A DNA stretch of 64,000 bases from Nematostella vectensis (Eukaryota > Cnidaria > Anthozoa > Actiniaria > Edwardsiidae): positions 18,188,953 through 18,252,952 of the forward strand of contig NC_064036.1 in assembly GCF_932526225.1 (NCBI RefSeq). The letters are read 5' to 3'. The notes below the pieces were generated by a model, which saw nothing but the letters and a program-made list of their open reading frames with translations, had not been told where the DNA came from and made no database searches. Positions 1-32,700 of this stretch are shown here, piece after piece (within the stretch, counting starts at the first letter, position 1; every line of letters begins with the position of its first letter). The translations under genes were made by a program, and so were the position numbers.

Positions 1-28
1 GTCTTATTGATAAAGTTTGACTGGGGAA

Positions 29-425
29 TATCAGGGGCTCATAAGTAGGGGCAATAAACTTCCCCACATTCTGGTATTATATAGGTGTCACGGCGTTTCC
101 TAGGATATCAGGTTTTTTAAGAGGCACGGATGAGCCAATCAGATTCGACCTTTGTGTTAATGTTTTGGCTTAGCTCAACTGCACGCGCACTCTCAGACAA
201 AATTTATATGTTCTCTCTTCGGTACTTTGACTTTCGTTGCTGTCTTCTTTAATATGAATCCAACCCTACCTACACTTTGAATTCTAGTTTGCAATTCAAA
301 ACTAAAACCAACGTATGACGGATAAAAAATATTTTTCCTAACTGCAATTTGCGCCTGAATTCTCACGTCACTCGCGTCTAAAAATAGCCCGATCCTAGGA
401 AACGCCTACTTATGAGCCCCTGAGA
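29..425. mobile_element. Foldback/MITE-like element with interrupted terminal inverted repeats
   Basis: A perfect 19-bp inverted repeat pairs 31-49 (TCAGGGGCTCATAAGTAGG) with 405-423. A second perfect 15-bp pair, 92-106 with 392-406, adjoins it. On the right the two arms are continuous; on the left about 42 bp (50-91) separate them, so the left terminus seems to carry a later insertion. The CAGGGG start resembles hAT-type termini. GAATAT flanks both sides at slightly different offsets, so a target-site duplication is only possible. No coding capacity is seen inside, which fits a non-autonomous element. Confidence 0.6.
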
Positions 426-525
426 ATATATAATATCGGGAATCTCGGGAAGTGTCTGCTAGGTTGAGGTTGTCCTCTTGATGGAGGTACGTTAAAAAGA
501 AATTCCACTATATCTGCGTTCTTAG

Positions 526-1765
526 ATGATTTTGAGGTGCGCCTGCAGATATGGGATACCGCTGGTCAAGAGCGGTTCCGCTGTCTCATCCACAGCTACA
601 TCCGGGACTCCGAGGCGGCGCTGATCGTGTTTGACATCACTAACTACACGTCATTCGAGAGCGTGGGGGACTGGGTCAAGATGGTGCGCGACGAGAGGGG
701 TGAAAAAGCGGTCATTATCATAGTTGGGAATAAAATGGACGAGAGCGACAGGAGAAAAGTGAGTTACATGCAGGAGTCGGTACATCGAACCACAAGCCAC
801 AGTTGTCACACATGGGAAATACTATACTCCTAATGGACATTGAAATCTCCACCCTTTCTCTCCTTTTCAGGAGAGTTGCAGCAAGTCAATTTGAGACCTT
901 GTGTGAGTGTGAGGTGTGTTGGATGGTATTTATAATGGTGTGTTGGGTGGTGTTTGTGGTGGTGTGTGAGGTGTGTTGGGCGGTATGGTGCTTGGGGTGT
1001 GGGTTGCTGTAAGGTGTGGTATTTGTGGTGGGGTGTGAGGTTGTGGCGTTTGATGCTGTAAGGTGTGGTGTTTGTGGTGGGGTGTGAGGTTGTGGCGTTT
1101 GATGCTGTAAGACGTGGTATTTGTGGTGGGGTGTGAGGTTGTGGCGTTTGATGCTGTAAGGTGTGGTGTTTGTGGTGGTGTGAGGTGGTGGCGTTTGATG
1201 CTGTAAGGTGGTGGTGTGTGTGAGGTGGTGTACAAGAGGTGGTTATGTGCAAGTTGTTGTGTAACGAAGAAGTAATGTGGTTGAGGTCGTGTGTATTGGC
1301 TGGTGTTTAGCCTGTGTTGTGTTGGTTTTTGGGGTGATATATATGGTGGTGTTTATTGAGATGTAGGGGGGGGGGGGGGGGCTTAGGGGATGTCAACGTA
1401 CAACATAAATTCACTCGTTAATTTGCAAATATCGTTATAGGTAAATAAGTGATTTATTGTCAAACGAAAATACTCCCCAAGGAAGTGTCGCCAATCCTCA
1501 TCATCTTTCTGCCTCGCCTCAGGTTAGCTATGACGTAGCGGAGAAGTCAGCGGAGCGCCTGGGTCTGAGTTACGTGGAGACGAGCGCTAAGTCAGGCTAC
1601 AACGTCAAACTGCTGTTCACCAAACTCTCCAAGGACTTGTACTTATATCACTTCACGCGTTATCTCAAGATGAAAGAGGAGAGGCGACACGAGGGAGAGC
1701 AAATCATATTCTACCGCAAAGACCTCGGGAAAAGAACACCCGAACGCGCGAGATGCACTTGCTAG
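526..1765 (+). CDS. RAB6-like small GTPase, last two coding exons (partial gene)
   Basis: Rab GTPases are membrane-bound GTP switches; the RAB6 group acts in Golgi traffic. Two exons are visible: 526-758 (acceptor AG at 524-525, donor GTGAGT at 759, phase 0) and 1523-1765 (acceptor CAG at 1520-1522, stop TAG at 1763). The first carries the G3 motif WDTAGQERF, the RAB6-typical YIRDS and the G4 motif NKMD. The second carries G5 ETSAKSGYNVK and ends in CTC, a CXC geranylgeranylation motif. The first exon enters in phase 1, so the upstream exons with the P-loop and switch I lie before the window or were not recognised. The C-terminal tail after LSKDLYLYHF is unusual for true RAB6, so this may be a divergent paralogue. 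Intron 759-1522 contains a GT-rich minisatellite and a poly-G run. Confidence 0.8.
1008..1215. repeat. GT-rich 49-bp minisatellite in the RAB6-like intron
   Basis: About four tandem copies of a 49-bp unit containing GGTGTGAGGTTGTGGCGTTT. The TGTAAGG junctions at 1008 and 1057 are exactly 49 bp apart. Less regular GTGTG-rich DNA flanks it (about 900-1270), and a poly-G run follows at about 1366-1381. Open frames here, including the His/Thr-rich minus-strand ones, are repeat artefacts. Confidence 0.85.
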
Positions 1766-1894
1766 TCACGTGATAGACATGCAAGCCCAGCAGACCACAA
1801 TAATAACAAATAATGAGCAAAAAAGCATAATTAATTATAAAATGAGAATCCATTTAAAATTTTGTTGTAGAACAGTTGCCTTATGGGTGTATCG

Positions 1895-2195
1895 CTGCGC
1901 GTTACATATAGCTTATGCGCGTTACGCATAGCCTATGTGCGTTACATATAGCCTATGTGCGTTACGCATAGCTCAAGTGCGTTACGCATAGCTTATGTGC
2001 GTTACATATAGCCATGTGCGTTACAAATAGCCTATGTGCGTTACGCATAGCTTATGTGCGTTACGTATAGCTTATAAACGTTACATATAGCTTACGTGCG
2101 TTACGCATAGCTTATGTGCGTAACATATAGCTTACATATGTGTTACGTATAGTCTATGTGCGTTACATAAAGCTTTTTTGCGTTACTTATGGCTG
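1895..2195. repeat. 20-bp minisatellite downstream of the RAB6-like gene
   Basis: About 15 copies of a 20-bp unit of the form GCGTTACATATAGCTTATGT, with CATA/CGCA variants in the middle. It lies between the stop codon of the RAB6-like gene and the 3' end of the convergent SLC35E2 gene. Confidence 0.85.
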
Positions 2196-2713
2196 AAGCA
2201 AATCAGAACAATTTCAGTCAGAGATGAAAGAGGGTCGACTCAAAAATATCCAAAACCCATTTATAAAACAAAAATACATGAACACACCGCACAGCTCTCT
2301 TTAAATTTACCATTTCCCTCTACTTGCCTGCTTTAGAGATGTGTCCTCATAGCGGAGTGCTCCATGTGGGAGAAACAGTAATAAAGTAGATCGGCTATTG
2401 ATACCCGCTATACTACTACTGATAAAAAAGACAAAATATCCCCCGGAATTCATCGCTTTTCTCGTATTTGGGCTATAAAACCCCGAGCCTGCGTCACATA
2501 ACTTGCTCAACAAAAATACAATCAACCCTTAACAAATAAAAACCTCCGTATCCGCTAACGAACAAGAGTTAAATGATGATGTTTGAGTATCGAGTTCATA
2601 GAAATAATGTTGAAAACCGCTGACTTAGCTCTACTTGAAATACATTGACATATTTGCGTTCCCCGTGAAGCACTAGTAAGTTTTTATTTCCCGCATGGAG
2701 TTGGCCCCAGTCC
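2196..2713. other. Convergent intergenic spacer
   Basis: No supportable gene. On the minus strand an AATAAA (complement of 2683-2688) lies 26 bp beyond the SLC35E2 stop codon and is the likely poly(A) signal, which would give a very short 3' UTR. Nothing else recognised. Confidence 0.5.
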
Positions 2714-24787
<22,074 letters not shown>

Positions 24788-25620
24788 TGGATTATCGCAC
24801 AATTATTTGGAAATTCTAAAAGAACTTGAATTCTAATGAGATCCTATTATAAAAAAAATTGTTTGTAAATTTTTATAACTGTAATAAATCGTAATCTTGC
24901 AGTCCAATTTCCCAATCATGTTTTTATGAAACCCAAAGAGAAGAGATAAGAACAGTGCAGACTTTTTTTCCTCAGTAAATTACCAAGATAATGATCTGCA
25001 AAATAAAAAGCATAAATGACCCCGATTAATAACATGCGCGCACGACATATCAGCACGTTGTTTACAAAAATCGTATTTACGTTTATAGCATCACATCAAT
25101 AATATTTGAGATCAACTCTCTTTTCGCAAAATGCAGAAACAATCAAACTTACTGTACACGCCACGTAAACTCATTGAATGAAAAAACTCAATCTGTTCTC
25201 AGGTCGCGTAGAACAATTCCTGTACCGGTGCCACCGGCTAGACGTAAAGAACTCAAACGATTATTTAAAGTGTAACATTTCTGTAAAAGGATCTTACATC
25301 GGGGGTTAATAAATAGTCCCCTGACAGACCAAAGTCTTAAACCACTTATAACTGAATAAAAGCGTTGTAAACATGAATGATTGCCGTATGTAGCTTTGAA
25401 GTTTGGAATCAATGGTCGATAACTCTTCGTAATTGTTCGAAAGTCCTTCGAAGCGTCGAAGTTGGTAAGAGGTCTGTGTCGATACAACTTCGGAAACCCT
25501 TTGAAAAAGTACTAAAATGGTCGTTACGTCATTACTTCAAGTCTATTTATAAGCCTTGCTTCCCAGCCAATCAAAACCTTTGCTAGTTTCGGGAGAAGTT
25601 GCACCACAGAGGAAAACAAC
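24788..25620. promoter_or_regulatory. Head-to-head intergenic region, SLC35E2 / RBR ligase
   Basis: About 0.83 kb separates the SLC35E2 start (minus) from the uORF of the RBR gene (plus). It probably contains both promoters. I see no convincing TATA box or other core motif, and no protein-coding potential. Confidence 0.4.
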
Positions 25621-25722
25621 ATGGCGGACAAGCCGTATAAAATAAAAGGTTTTTCAATCAAGGATAATGCAGTTGTGAAGTACCAGCTTTGGAGCAGAAG
25701 AAGACCAAGAGACGACGGATAA
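25621..25722 (+). CDS. Upstream open reading frame (33 codons) of the RBR ligase mRNA
   Basis: The ATG at 25621 has a good context (AACAACATGG). It opens a frame beginning MADKPYKIKGFSIKDNAV and stops with TAA at 25720-25722, eight bases before the RBR start ATG at 25730. It is out of frame with the main gene. It could repress translation, be a small separate peptide, or be an N-terminus separated by a missed splice or sequence error. No homologue recognised. Confidence 0.35.
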   Translation: MADKPYKIKGFSIKDNAVVKYQLWSRRRPRDDG

Positions 25723-25729
25723 GACAAAG

Positions 25730-28700
25730 ATGGTGCTCCGTGAAGGCAAGTACGGTCATTCTACGGGGAAAACTCTGCGCTCGAAATTTGCTAGAGGTAG
25801 CAAGTATCATGGTGGCATAGAACTACTTCGCGTAAAACCCCTTAGAAAAATCCAGAATTCCTCCAATAATGTTGTATTTTCACTGAACAAGAAGAAGAGA
25901 TGGCTCATCCCCGAAGATATCAAGCAATCGGGAGCCCTTCGTGACGATTATGGGGTAGAATGCTTGCAAAACATGAGTAACGTTATCCTCGTGGAGAGAC
26001 AAGCTCATGACTCTGTGTCAGAGACAAGTTCTAAGAAACTCAAGACCAAGCAAGGTTATTGCACCTTAGTGTTTGAAGGCGAAGTTATCCGAGAAAAAAC
26101 GCCAAAGCTTAGATATGCACAAGCAAAAATACTCTTACAAGACATGGAAGTCATCATCGAAGTCGACGAAAATGCTAAATCCGTTGAGATTCTACGTCCC
26201 TTTAACAAAGGTTCTTGGCCTCATAATTTGAAATACAACGCAAAGGAAAAACCTATTCCAAAGAAAAGTTTGCACAGAGGCAAGAATAAAAGGATCTCAT
26301 ATTTAGACACAGCCGATTACTATGACTATGAGGATTACCAAGAAGAGGCCAATGAGGAAGAGAATGGCGATAAGGAATTCTCTAGTAGATATCCAAGCTT
26401 GCAGCTTAGTGATTTTCTTATCACATCAGAACCTATAAAAGGACACGTCAAGAGAGAAAGCCCCTTAAAATCCCATGGTCAGAATGAAATCTCTACAGAT
26501 ACTCATGACAGAAAACAGCATTGTGTCAATTTATGTCAAGAAAATGAGATAAAGAAACATAAGGAGCTAAGAAGAATGGGAAGTGAAATGATTGAGTTTC
26601 TTTCAAAATCTAACCCACGCAAAGCTTCAGTTTTATACAAACATGAACCTCACAGAATCCAAAGGTTTGCTGAGCATGGAGAAAGAGGAAAGAAAGTTCA
26701 TCGCCAATTCACAGATGATAAAGTTCAAGAAGAGCATTTTAAAGTATGTGTCAGCTTTAAAGAAAGTGAGCTACATGCCAAACAGCTTTTAAAAAACTGG
26801 GGTAATATGTATCATGAGAGTGGTTCTCTTCCCAGAAAGTTTACCATTGATATCTCAAGCCTGGTGGCTGGCTGTTCATATGATGATGTTGCCCCTTTTG
26901 TTTGGTTGCTTTTTGAAGAAGCTGACACATGCGAAGGGAAGCAGACAGTGTTAATACGCTCTTTGGTGGTGTGTGATGGTCTAGAGAGGTTTTCCATAGC
27001 TCTCTGTCAGTCAATAAAAAAAGAACTCATTCTCAAGCTTCACAAGTTATCAAACTCTCAAGATAACATAACTGTGACAGACATCATCTTCACAGCTGTA
27101 AATTTCTGGCAGATTAGTTTTGAAAAATATGGTACTCAGATCACTACTTATTATAAAAATCCATCAAATCTGATGATTGAACAAGTGTTTGGATGGAAGT
27201 GCATTAGCTTTTCTCATCGCCTGGCAAAACTAGAAGTGAGAAAAGCAATGACAAAATGTGGATCTCAGCTGCCTTCAAGCAAACCAAATGGCATGCTGAG
27301 GGATGAGGTCAAATTTTGTGGGATTTGCTGTCTGAAATTTGAACATGAAGGTAAATAATCAGTTGTTTAATGCACCATGTTTTCCAGTATCATATCCTGT
27401 AAGTCACTATATACAATATAAAAGACCACCTAAGAATTTTTACCCATGGAGCATATTTTACTTCTAAGAGACATTTCGAGTTTGAAGGTGAAGGTATTTC
27501 ATACTTTACTATATATTGAAAAAAATTGACTAGCACATACTAGAATGTCTGGTCACTTAAACTCTGCATTGATTTGCGAGAGAGGCCTTGTCCATTTTTT
27601 CTAGGGCAAGGGACAGGTCCTCTTGCTTTGTAGTGTGAGCTTTTCGCATATATACCATGTTACCTAGCTGCATAGTGCTATACAGCTTATTTTATTGGGT
27701 ACAAAAAAACGCACCGAACAAGTTGTATTTTACCACACACACAAAAAAACATTTGTCAAAAAGTATATTATTGACACATCCATGAGAAGTTATGTAAAAC
27801 TATCGACTGTTATTTTAATGATCCCTTAGCACCTCCTCTAAAGGCCTTAATAAAACAAGAATTTGACATTGAATGTATGTACATTCTATTCAGATTTCTC
27901 AACCGGTCTGCTCCTGTGCAGTCATAAGTTCTGTAACTCCTGCTGGCATCAGTACCTCACTGTCCAGATCAGAAGTGGCCACTCACCTTTAAAGTGCCCT
28001 GGACATATGTGCGACGCCATCATTGATGACACCACTGTGATGTCTCTGGTTCCTGAGCTTCTTGAGCAATTCATCAGGAACAAGGTCAACATGAAGCTTT
28101 GCTCAGGCCAACAGTGGCAGCAGTGTGAAAAATGTGCTTTTTATGTAAAGCTTGTTCTTCCTACTTGCATTGCCAATTCAACAGAAGTTCCTGTGCATGT
28201 TGTTTGCCGATGTGGAAACACCTGGTGTTCACGCTGTAAGGATGAGCCACACTGGCCCGCGTCTTGCAGTCAGGCTGAAAGGTTTTGGCTGAAATACGCT
28301 GACCAATTGTCTGAATATCAGAGGAAGGACTTGTTTTACTCTGTCTATATTAAGCGCTGCCCACACTGTCGCTATCCCATTGAGAAAAATGGGGGTTGTC
28401 CACACATGTATTGTATATTATGTAAGGCTACCTTCTGCTGGCACTGCCTCACATTGTTTAGTAAGCATAGTGCGAATGGGTGTAGTATAAAAAAGGAGGA
28501 AAAAATCCTACTACAAAGCACTGGGCTGTATAAATCAGCAAAGGACGTAGCCATTTCTAGTAGAACTGCTAGGGCTCCTGGATTTATGAAAAAGTTTCTA
28601 AGGAAAGGTGTGCACTTTTCCAAGGACCACTTTTCACCACTTTTGATGAGTTATTTGATTGGTCAAACTCCCAGTGCTGGTTTTAGGAAGGATCTTGACA

Positions 28701-28966
28701 TACCTGAAGTCAAGCAAGCGATTTTCGCAACCCACCATTTTGTTTTCCAGGCTCATATTGTTTTGGAAGGTGCTGCTATAAAGCTTGCCAGTGAACCCTG
28801 TGGTAGGAGGATTCACAGTTACTTTTCTAGATTGCTAAGAGCTGTTGATGCGATTGAAAATACAGGGTTTGATCATTCCCAAACTCCAACCCAACTCCAA
28901 AATCAGGTCAGGAAGAATATATTTTTGATTAAAAAATGTCTTGGATGCATCTCTAGCTTTTTCTAA
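25730..28966 (+). CDS. RBR-type (RING-IBR-RING, Ariadne-like) E3 ubiquitin ligase, 2 exons
   Basis: RBR ligases pass ubiquitin from an E2 to a catalytic cysteine in RING2 and then to substrate. Exons are 25730-27350 (donor GAAG|GTAAAT, phase 1) and 27894-28966 (acceptor TTCAG), giving 897 aa. The intron falls inside RING1: CGICCLKFEHE ends exon 1, and DFSTGLLLCSHKFCNSCW starts exon 2. The IBR is around CEKC...CRCGNTWCSRCKDEPHW...C. RING2 is CPHCRYPIEKNGGCPHMYC; the catalytic cysteine is about residue 709 with His two residues on. The N-terminal 520 residues are charged, with an acidic Tyr/Glu patch near residue 200, and match no domain I recognise. It is not plainly ARIH1, RNF14 or parkin. 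An AATAAA lies near 29133. Confidence 0.87.
27351..27893. other. RBR ligase intron
   Basis: A 543-bp AT-rich intron interrupting the first RING finger. No embedded feature seen. Confidence 0.7.
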
Positions 28967-29702
28967 ATATTTTATTTGTCAAATCAGTCCAATTATTGAG
29001 TAGTTTAACATGCATCGATTTCCTCAGCTTTCCAACAAACCTTCATTTGTTTTTACAAGTATTGCAAATTTTAGAATTTAAAAAAAGCTGCTACTGTTGT
29101 AATTATTGTATATGTTATTTTTTTGTGTCGAAATAAAACTGGTCTATTCATATTATACCTTTGAAATGTTGTCTATCTCCCCTTAATCTTGACTACATTA
29201 AAGTAAAAGTGCTCCCTTTTCCATTTAGTTAAGTTACCTTTGGTTTTTTTCGATTTTCTTTTCCTCAAATACTCACTTTCCACGGCCCTCCCCTGTCAAT
29301 TTTTTCACTAGGATGCCCACAGGTAGCCCAGGCTCACAGCGAGTGTAGAAGTTCTATTACACTGAGGTTGTTGAAAAAATGTATATTATTATATTCTGAT
29401 TTCAAAATAAATTTTCCAAAATTCCCCCACCCTACCCCTCCAAAGTAAATTCTTGATTGTCGTTATATAGCACAGGTTATATAACTGGAAAAATTCTTAA
29501 AATATAGACCATAAGCTTTAATTTAATACCAGTTTACGATGTATTTTCTTGATCTCAGCTCGTGCTCATGGACTAAAGTTTGACGAATGTAACCTCGTGC
29601 TGCTCAATCCCGCGGGCTTCCTGTGCGAGGCCTGGCTTTCTAACAAAAAATTCGCCGGTAAATTAAAGAGATTTTCCCTTCCCTTCCTTTTCCTACAAAA
29701 TC
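28967..29702. other. Intergenic: RBR 3' UTR and ACAA2 promoter
   Basis: The first 200 bases are probable RBR 3' UTR (AATAAA near 29133). The last few hundred should hold the ACAA2 promoter and 5' UTR. The frame at 29549-29836 overlaps ACAA2 exon 1 and shows no independent homology. Confidence 0.45.
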
Positions 29703-32700
29703 ATGGCCCTTTCAAGACCTGTGTACATCGTAGCAGCCAAGAGAACGGCGTTTGGAGCATTCGGAGGCCGCTTGAAGGATTTTACTGCTACTGTTTTGGG
29801 CGAGCACGCGTCAGTTGCCGCGATGGAGTCGGGTAAAGTCGACCCTGCTACCGTTGATTCAGTCATATTTGGCAATGTTTTACAGGTAACGATGGAGACC
29901 TTACTTGATCGATCAGATATGACTTATATTGGTTAATCAAACTGTTCTATACAGCTAAAAAAATCCTTGAGATAACGAAATGATTAATGTATGTAAAAGC
30001 CAACTAAACTCTTATTTTTTTAACGCCAAATAAACAAAATAAGTATGTACGATCACAGTATTGTACTTAAGTTTGAATATATATATTTTTTATTAGATAT
30101 GGCACTATCGTATACTAGAGGCCGTTTGGCTTTAGTTGTTGAATTATCATTATAAAAACACATTAAAATTTATAGCCTTTGAACGGGTCATATTGATTGA
30201 CATAAGTTGATCTGTAGTTCTTGTGCATAATTTAAAAGCATTTTACCTAAAAAGTCCATAATGATGTTTGTTTTTACTCTCCCCCAGTGTGCAAATGATG
30301 CAGCTTATGTTGCTCGTCATATTGGGATCAAGTCCAAAGTCCCTGTGACCACGCCCGCCCTCACAGTCAACAGGCTATGTGGGTCAGGTTTCCAATCTAT
30401 AATCTCTGGAGCTCAGGTATGCAGTCAGCTTTAGTATTTATTGTTTAAGCCATGGCTAAATGAAATGTAAGGCAGCACAACTTTTGCTTCTTGTGGCCAA
30501 TTAAGTACTCTTCCATGCAGCCATTCTTTGTGTAGGTCACTCAACCCTCACAAGCATTTCATACGGCCACCAAGCTGTGTGGACTAGACTCTTTTTTTTT
30601 TTACTTGTATTGACGTGCTGCAATTTGCAACTCATTTGTTAACTGGTTTTTTGGAGTTTGCAGCAAGATTTTATATGTGAGTTTGCTCAGGGGCGTAGCC
30701 AGGGGGGGTGGTGGCCTAGGGGGCCCGGCCCCCCCACTTTTAGCAGCCAAAAATACACTAAATGTATGAGACATTATCTAAAAAAAAAAACAGGAGAAAA
30801 TGCCTTGAAAGTCGCTTTTGGGCCCCCTCCTGTTAAAAATTCTGGCTACGCCGCTGCCGCTTGAAAGTACTAGTGTCCACTTTGAAAACAAACATTCACC
30901 ACCTTTTTACACTCCAGGTTCTGTTATCTCAGTACAAAAAAAAAAAACAGCAAACCCATCACAGCTAATGTTTTAAAACAGTCAATTTTCATCCAAACTT
31001 TCATTTGGGTTTTGGTAAGGTTAAAAGCAACAGCACCATTCCACTCTTGAACTTGCAACAACATGGATTTTGTTTCAGGGCTTCAGTTCCTCTGATTTTC
31101 CATCCTGTGCACAGGGTGAACTGTGAGAGGTAGATAGAAAAATTTGTAGAGGATAAGATAAGAAAAAAGAAAAACAGCCAGAACTTGAGAATTAGAAATG
31201 CTTTTCTCCAAACCAATAAGAACTATAGTTAGCTTATAATAACAGTTCCCCCTCCCACCCTATACTTTTGAATTTTCCCAGAAGTTGACAGGTATCTACA
31301 GTAGTAACAAACAATTACTGTTTCTAAATTGGAATTATTGCATATAAAGTTATAATTGTTCCATTGTAGGAAATTATTCTTGGTGAAAGTGATATATGCT
31401 TGGTTGGTGGCACAGAGAATATGAGCCAGGCCCCTTATGCAGTGAGAAATGCCAGGTTTGGGACAAAATTAGGTCTAGATTTAAAGGTGAGACAAAAAAA
31501 AATTAAAAGTGTGTACCACGGCCAGTTCACCCACTTCTGATGAGAATACCTACATCCGATTGTGAAAATAAAAGTCTCACTAAAAGCATTTGAAAAAAAA
31601 AAACAAATCACTTAATTTTCTATTCATTTTTTATTTACTTATTTTGTGTGTAGAGAATAAGGAAAAACAGGTTTACTTAACAAATTTCTCATAGTTTTCT
31701 GTGGTATGTACTCTTATACACCACAATATTCCTCACCTCATGATCAAAATGTTGTAGAGTCACGAGGCGCATAGCGCCACAGAAAACTACGGAAAATTTG
31801 TTTTCTACAACACAAACAACAGTAAAAAACAGTATTATACAAAATCAAAACAGCGCACGCTCGTTAAAAATGGCATGTTTTCTAGTGCATGCGCATGCAA
31901 CTGGTGTTTGCAACGTGCACAGATAAACGAAAATTGAAAACTTCAGCTTCAAAACCCTGCAGTCTTCATTATTTTTAGTGTCCTTTTGTTAGGATGGAAA
32001 ATACAGTTACTGCAAAAGATTGAGAACCAAATTTCTCTTGAATTTGAATCAAGGTTTTTCGTCTCTTTCACTTAGTGATAACCTGCAAGGATTGTGTGAA
32101 GGACGAATCCCGTGGAATGTCCTCTGATTTACCTTAGCTAACAACCAATCAGAAAGCGAGATTACGCGCAAGTGTTGTAGAAATAAAAGTATGTGCCTAA
32201 CTTATTCTTGATTTAAAATGTTTCATCTTTAATTATATTGACCCACAGATGGAAGACACGCTATGGCAAGGGCTGACAGATATGCTGCCAGGTTTGCCTA
32301 TGGGAATAACGGCAGAGAACCTTGCAGAGAAGTACAACATCACCAGGGAGGAGTGTGACCAGTTTGCTTTACTGTCACAGCAGCGCTGGGCCGCAGGTAA
32401 TCAGCAGAATACCTATTACTCAAACTAAGCTAAAATTCCTTCTCAGATAGCTTGAGCCCCATCTTCTAAAGGGTTTCTGCCTAGGGCCAAAGGATTAAAC
32501 ATTAATTTTTATTATTCATAACTCATGCCTTATTAAATAGCAGTCAAGATAGCATTATGCTCCACAAACATTACAAGCTGTCTAGATTCTGGAAAAAGTT
32601 GGCCAACATTCCTTTCACTTTCATGAATAGTTGTTGGCCCTTCTAACTTTGGACTGGAGTTTTAGCAGGAATGTTTGGGAGCTAAAATTCACAAATTTAC

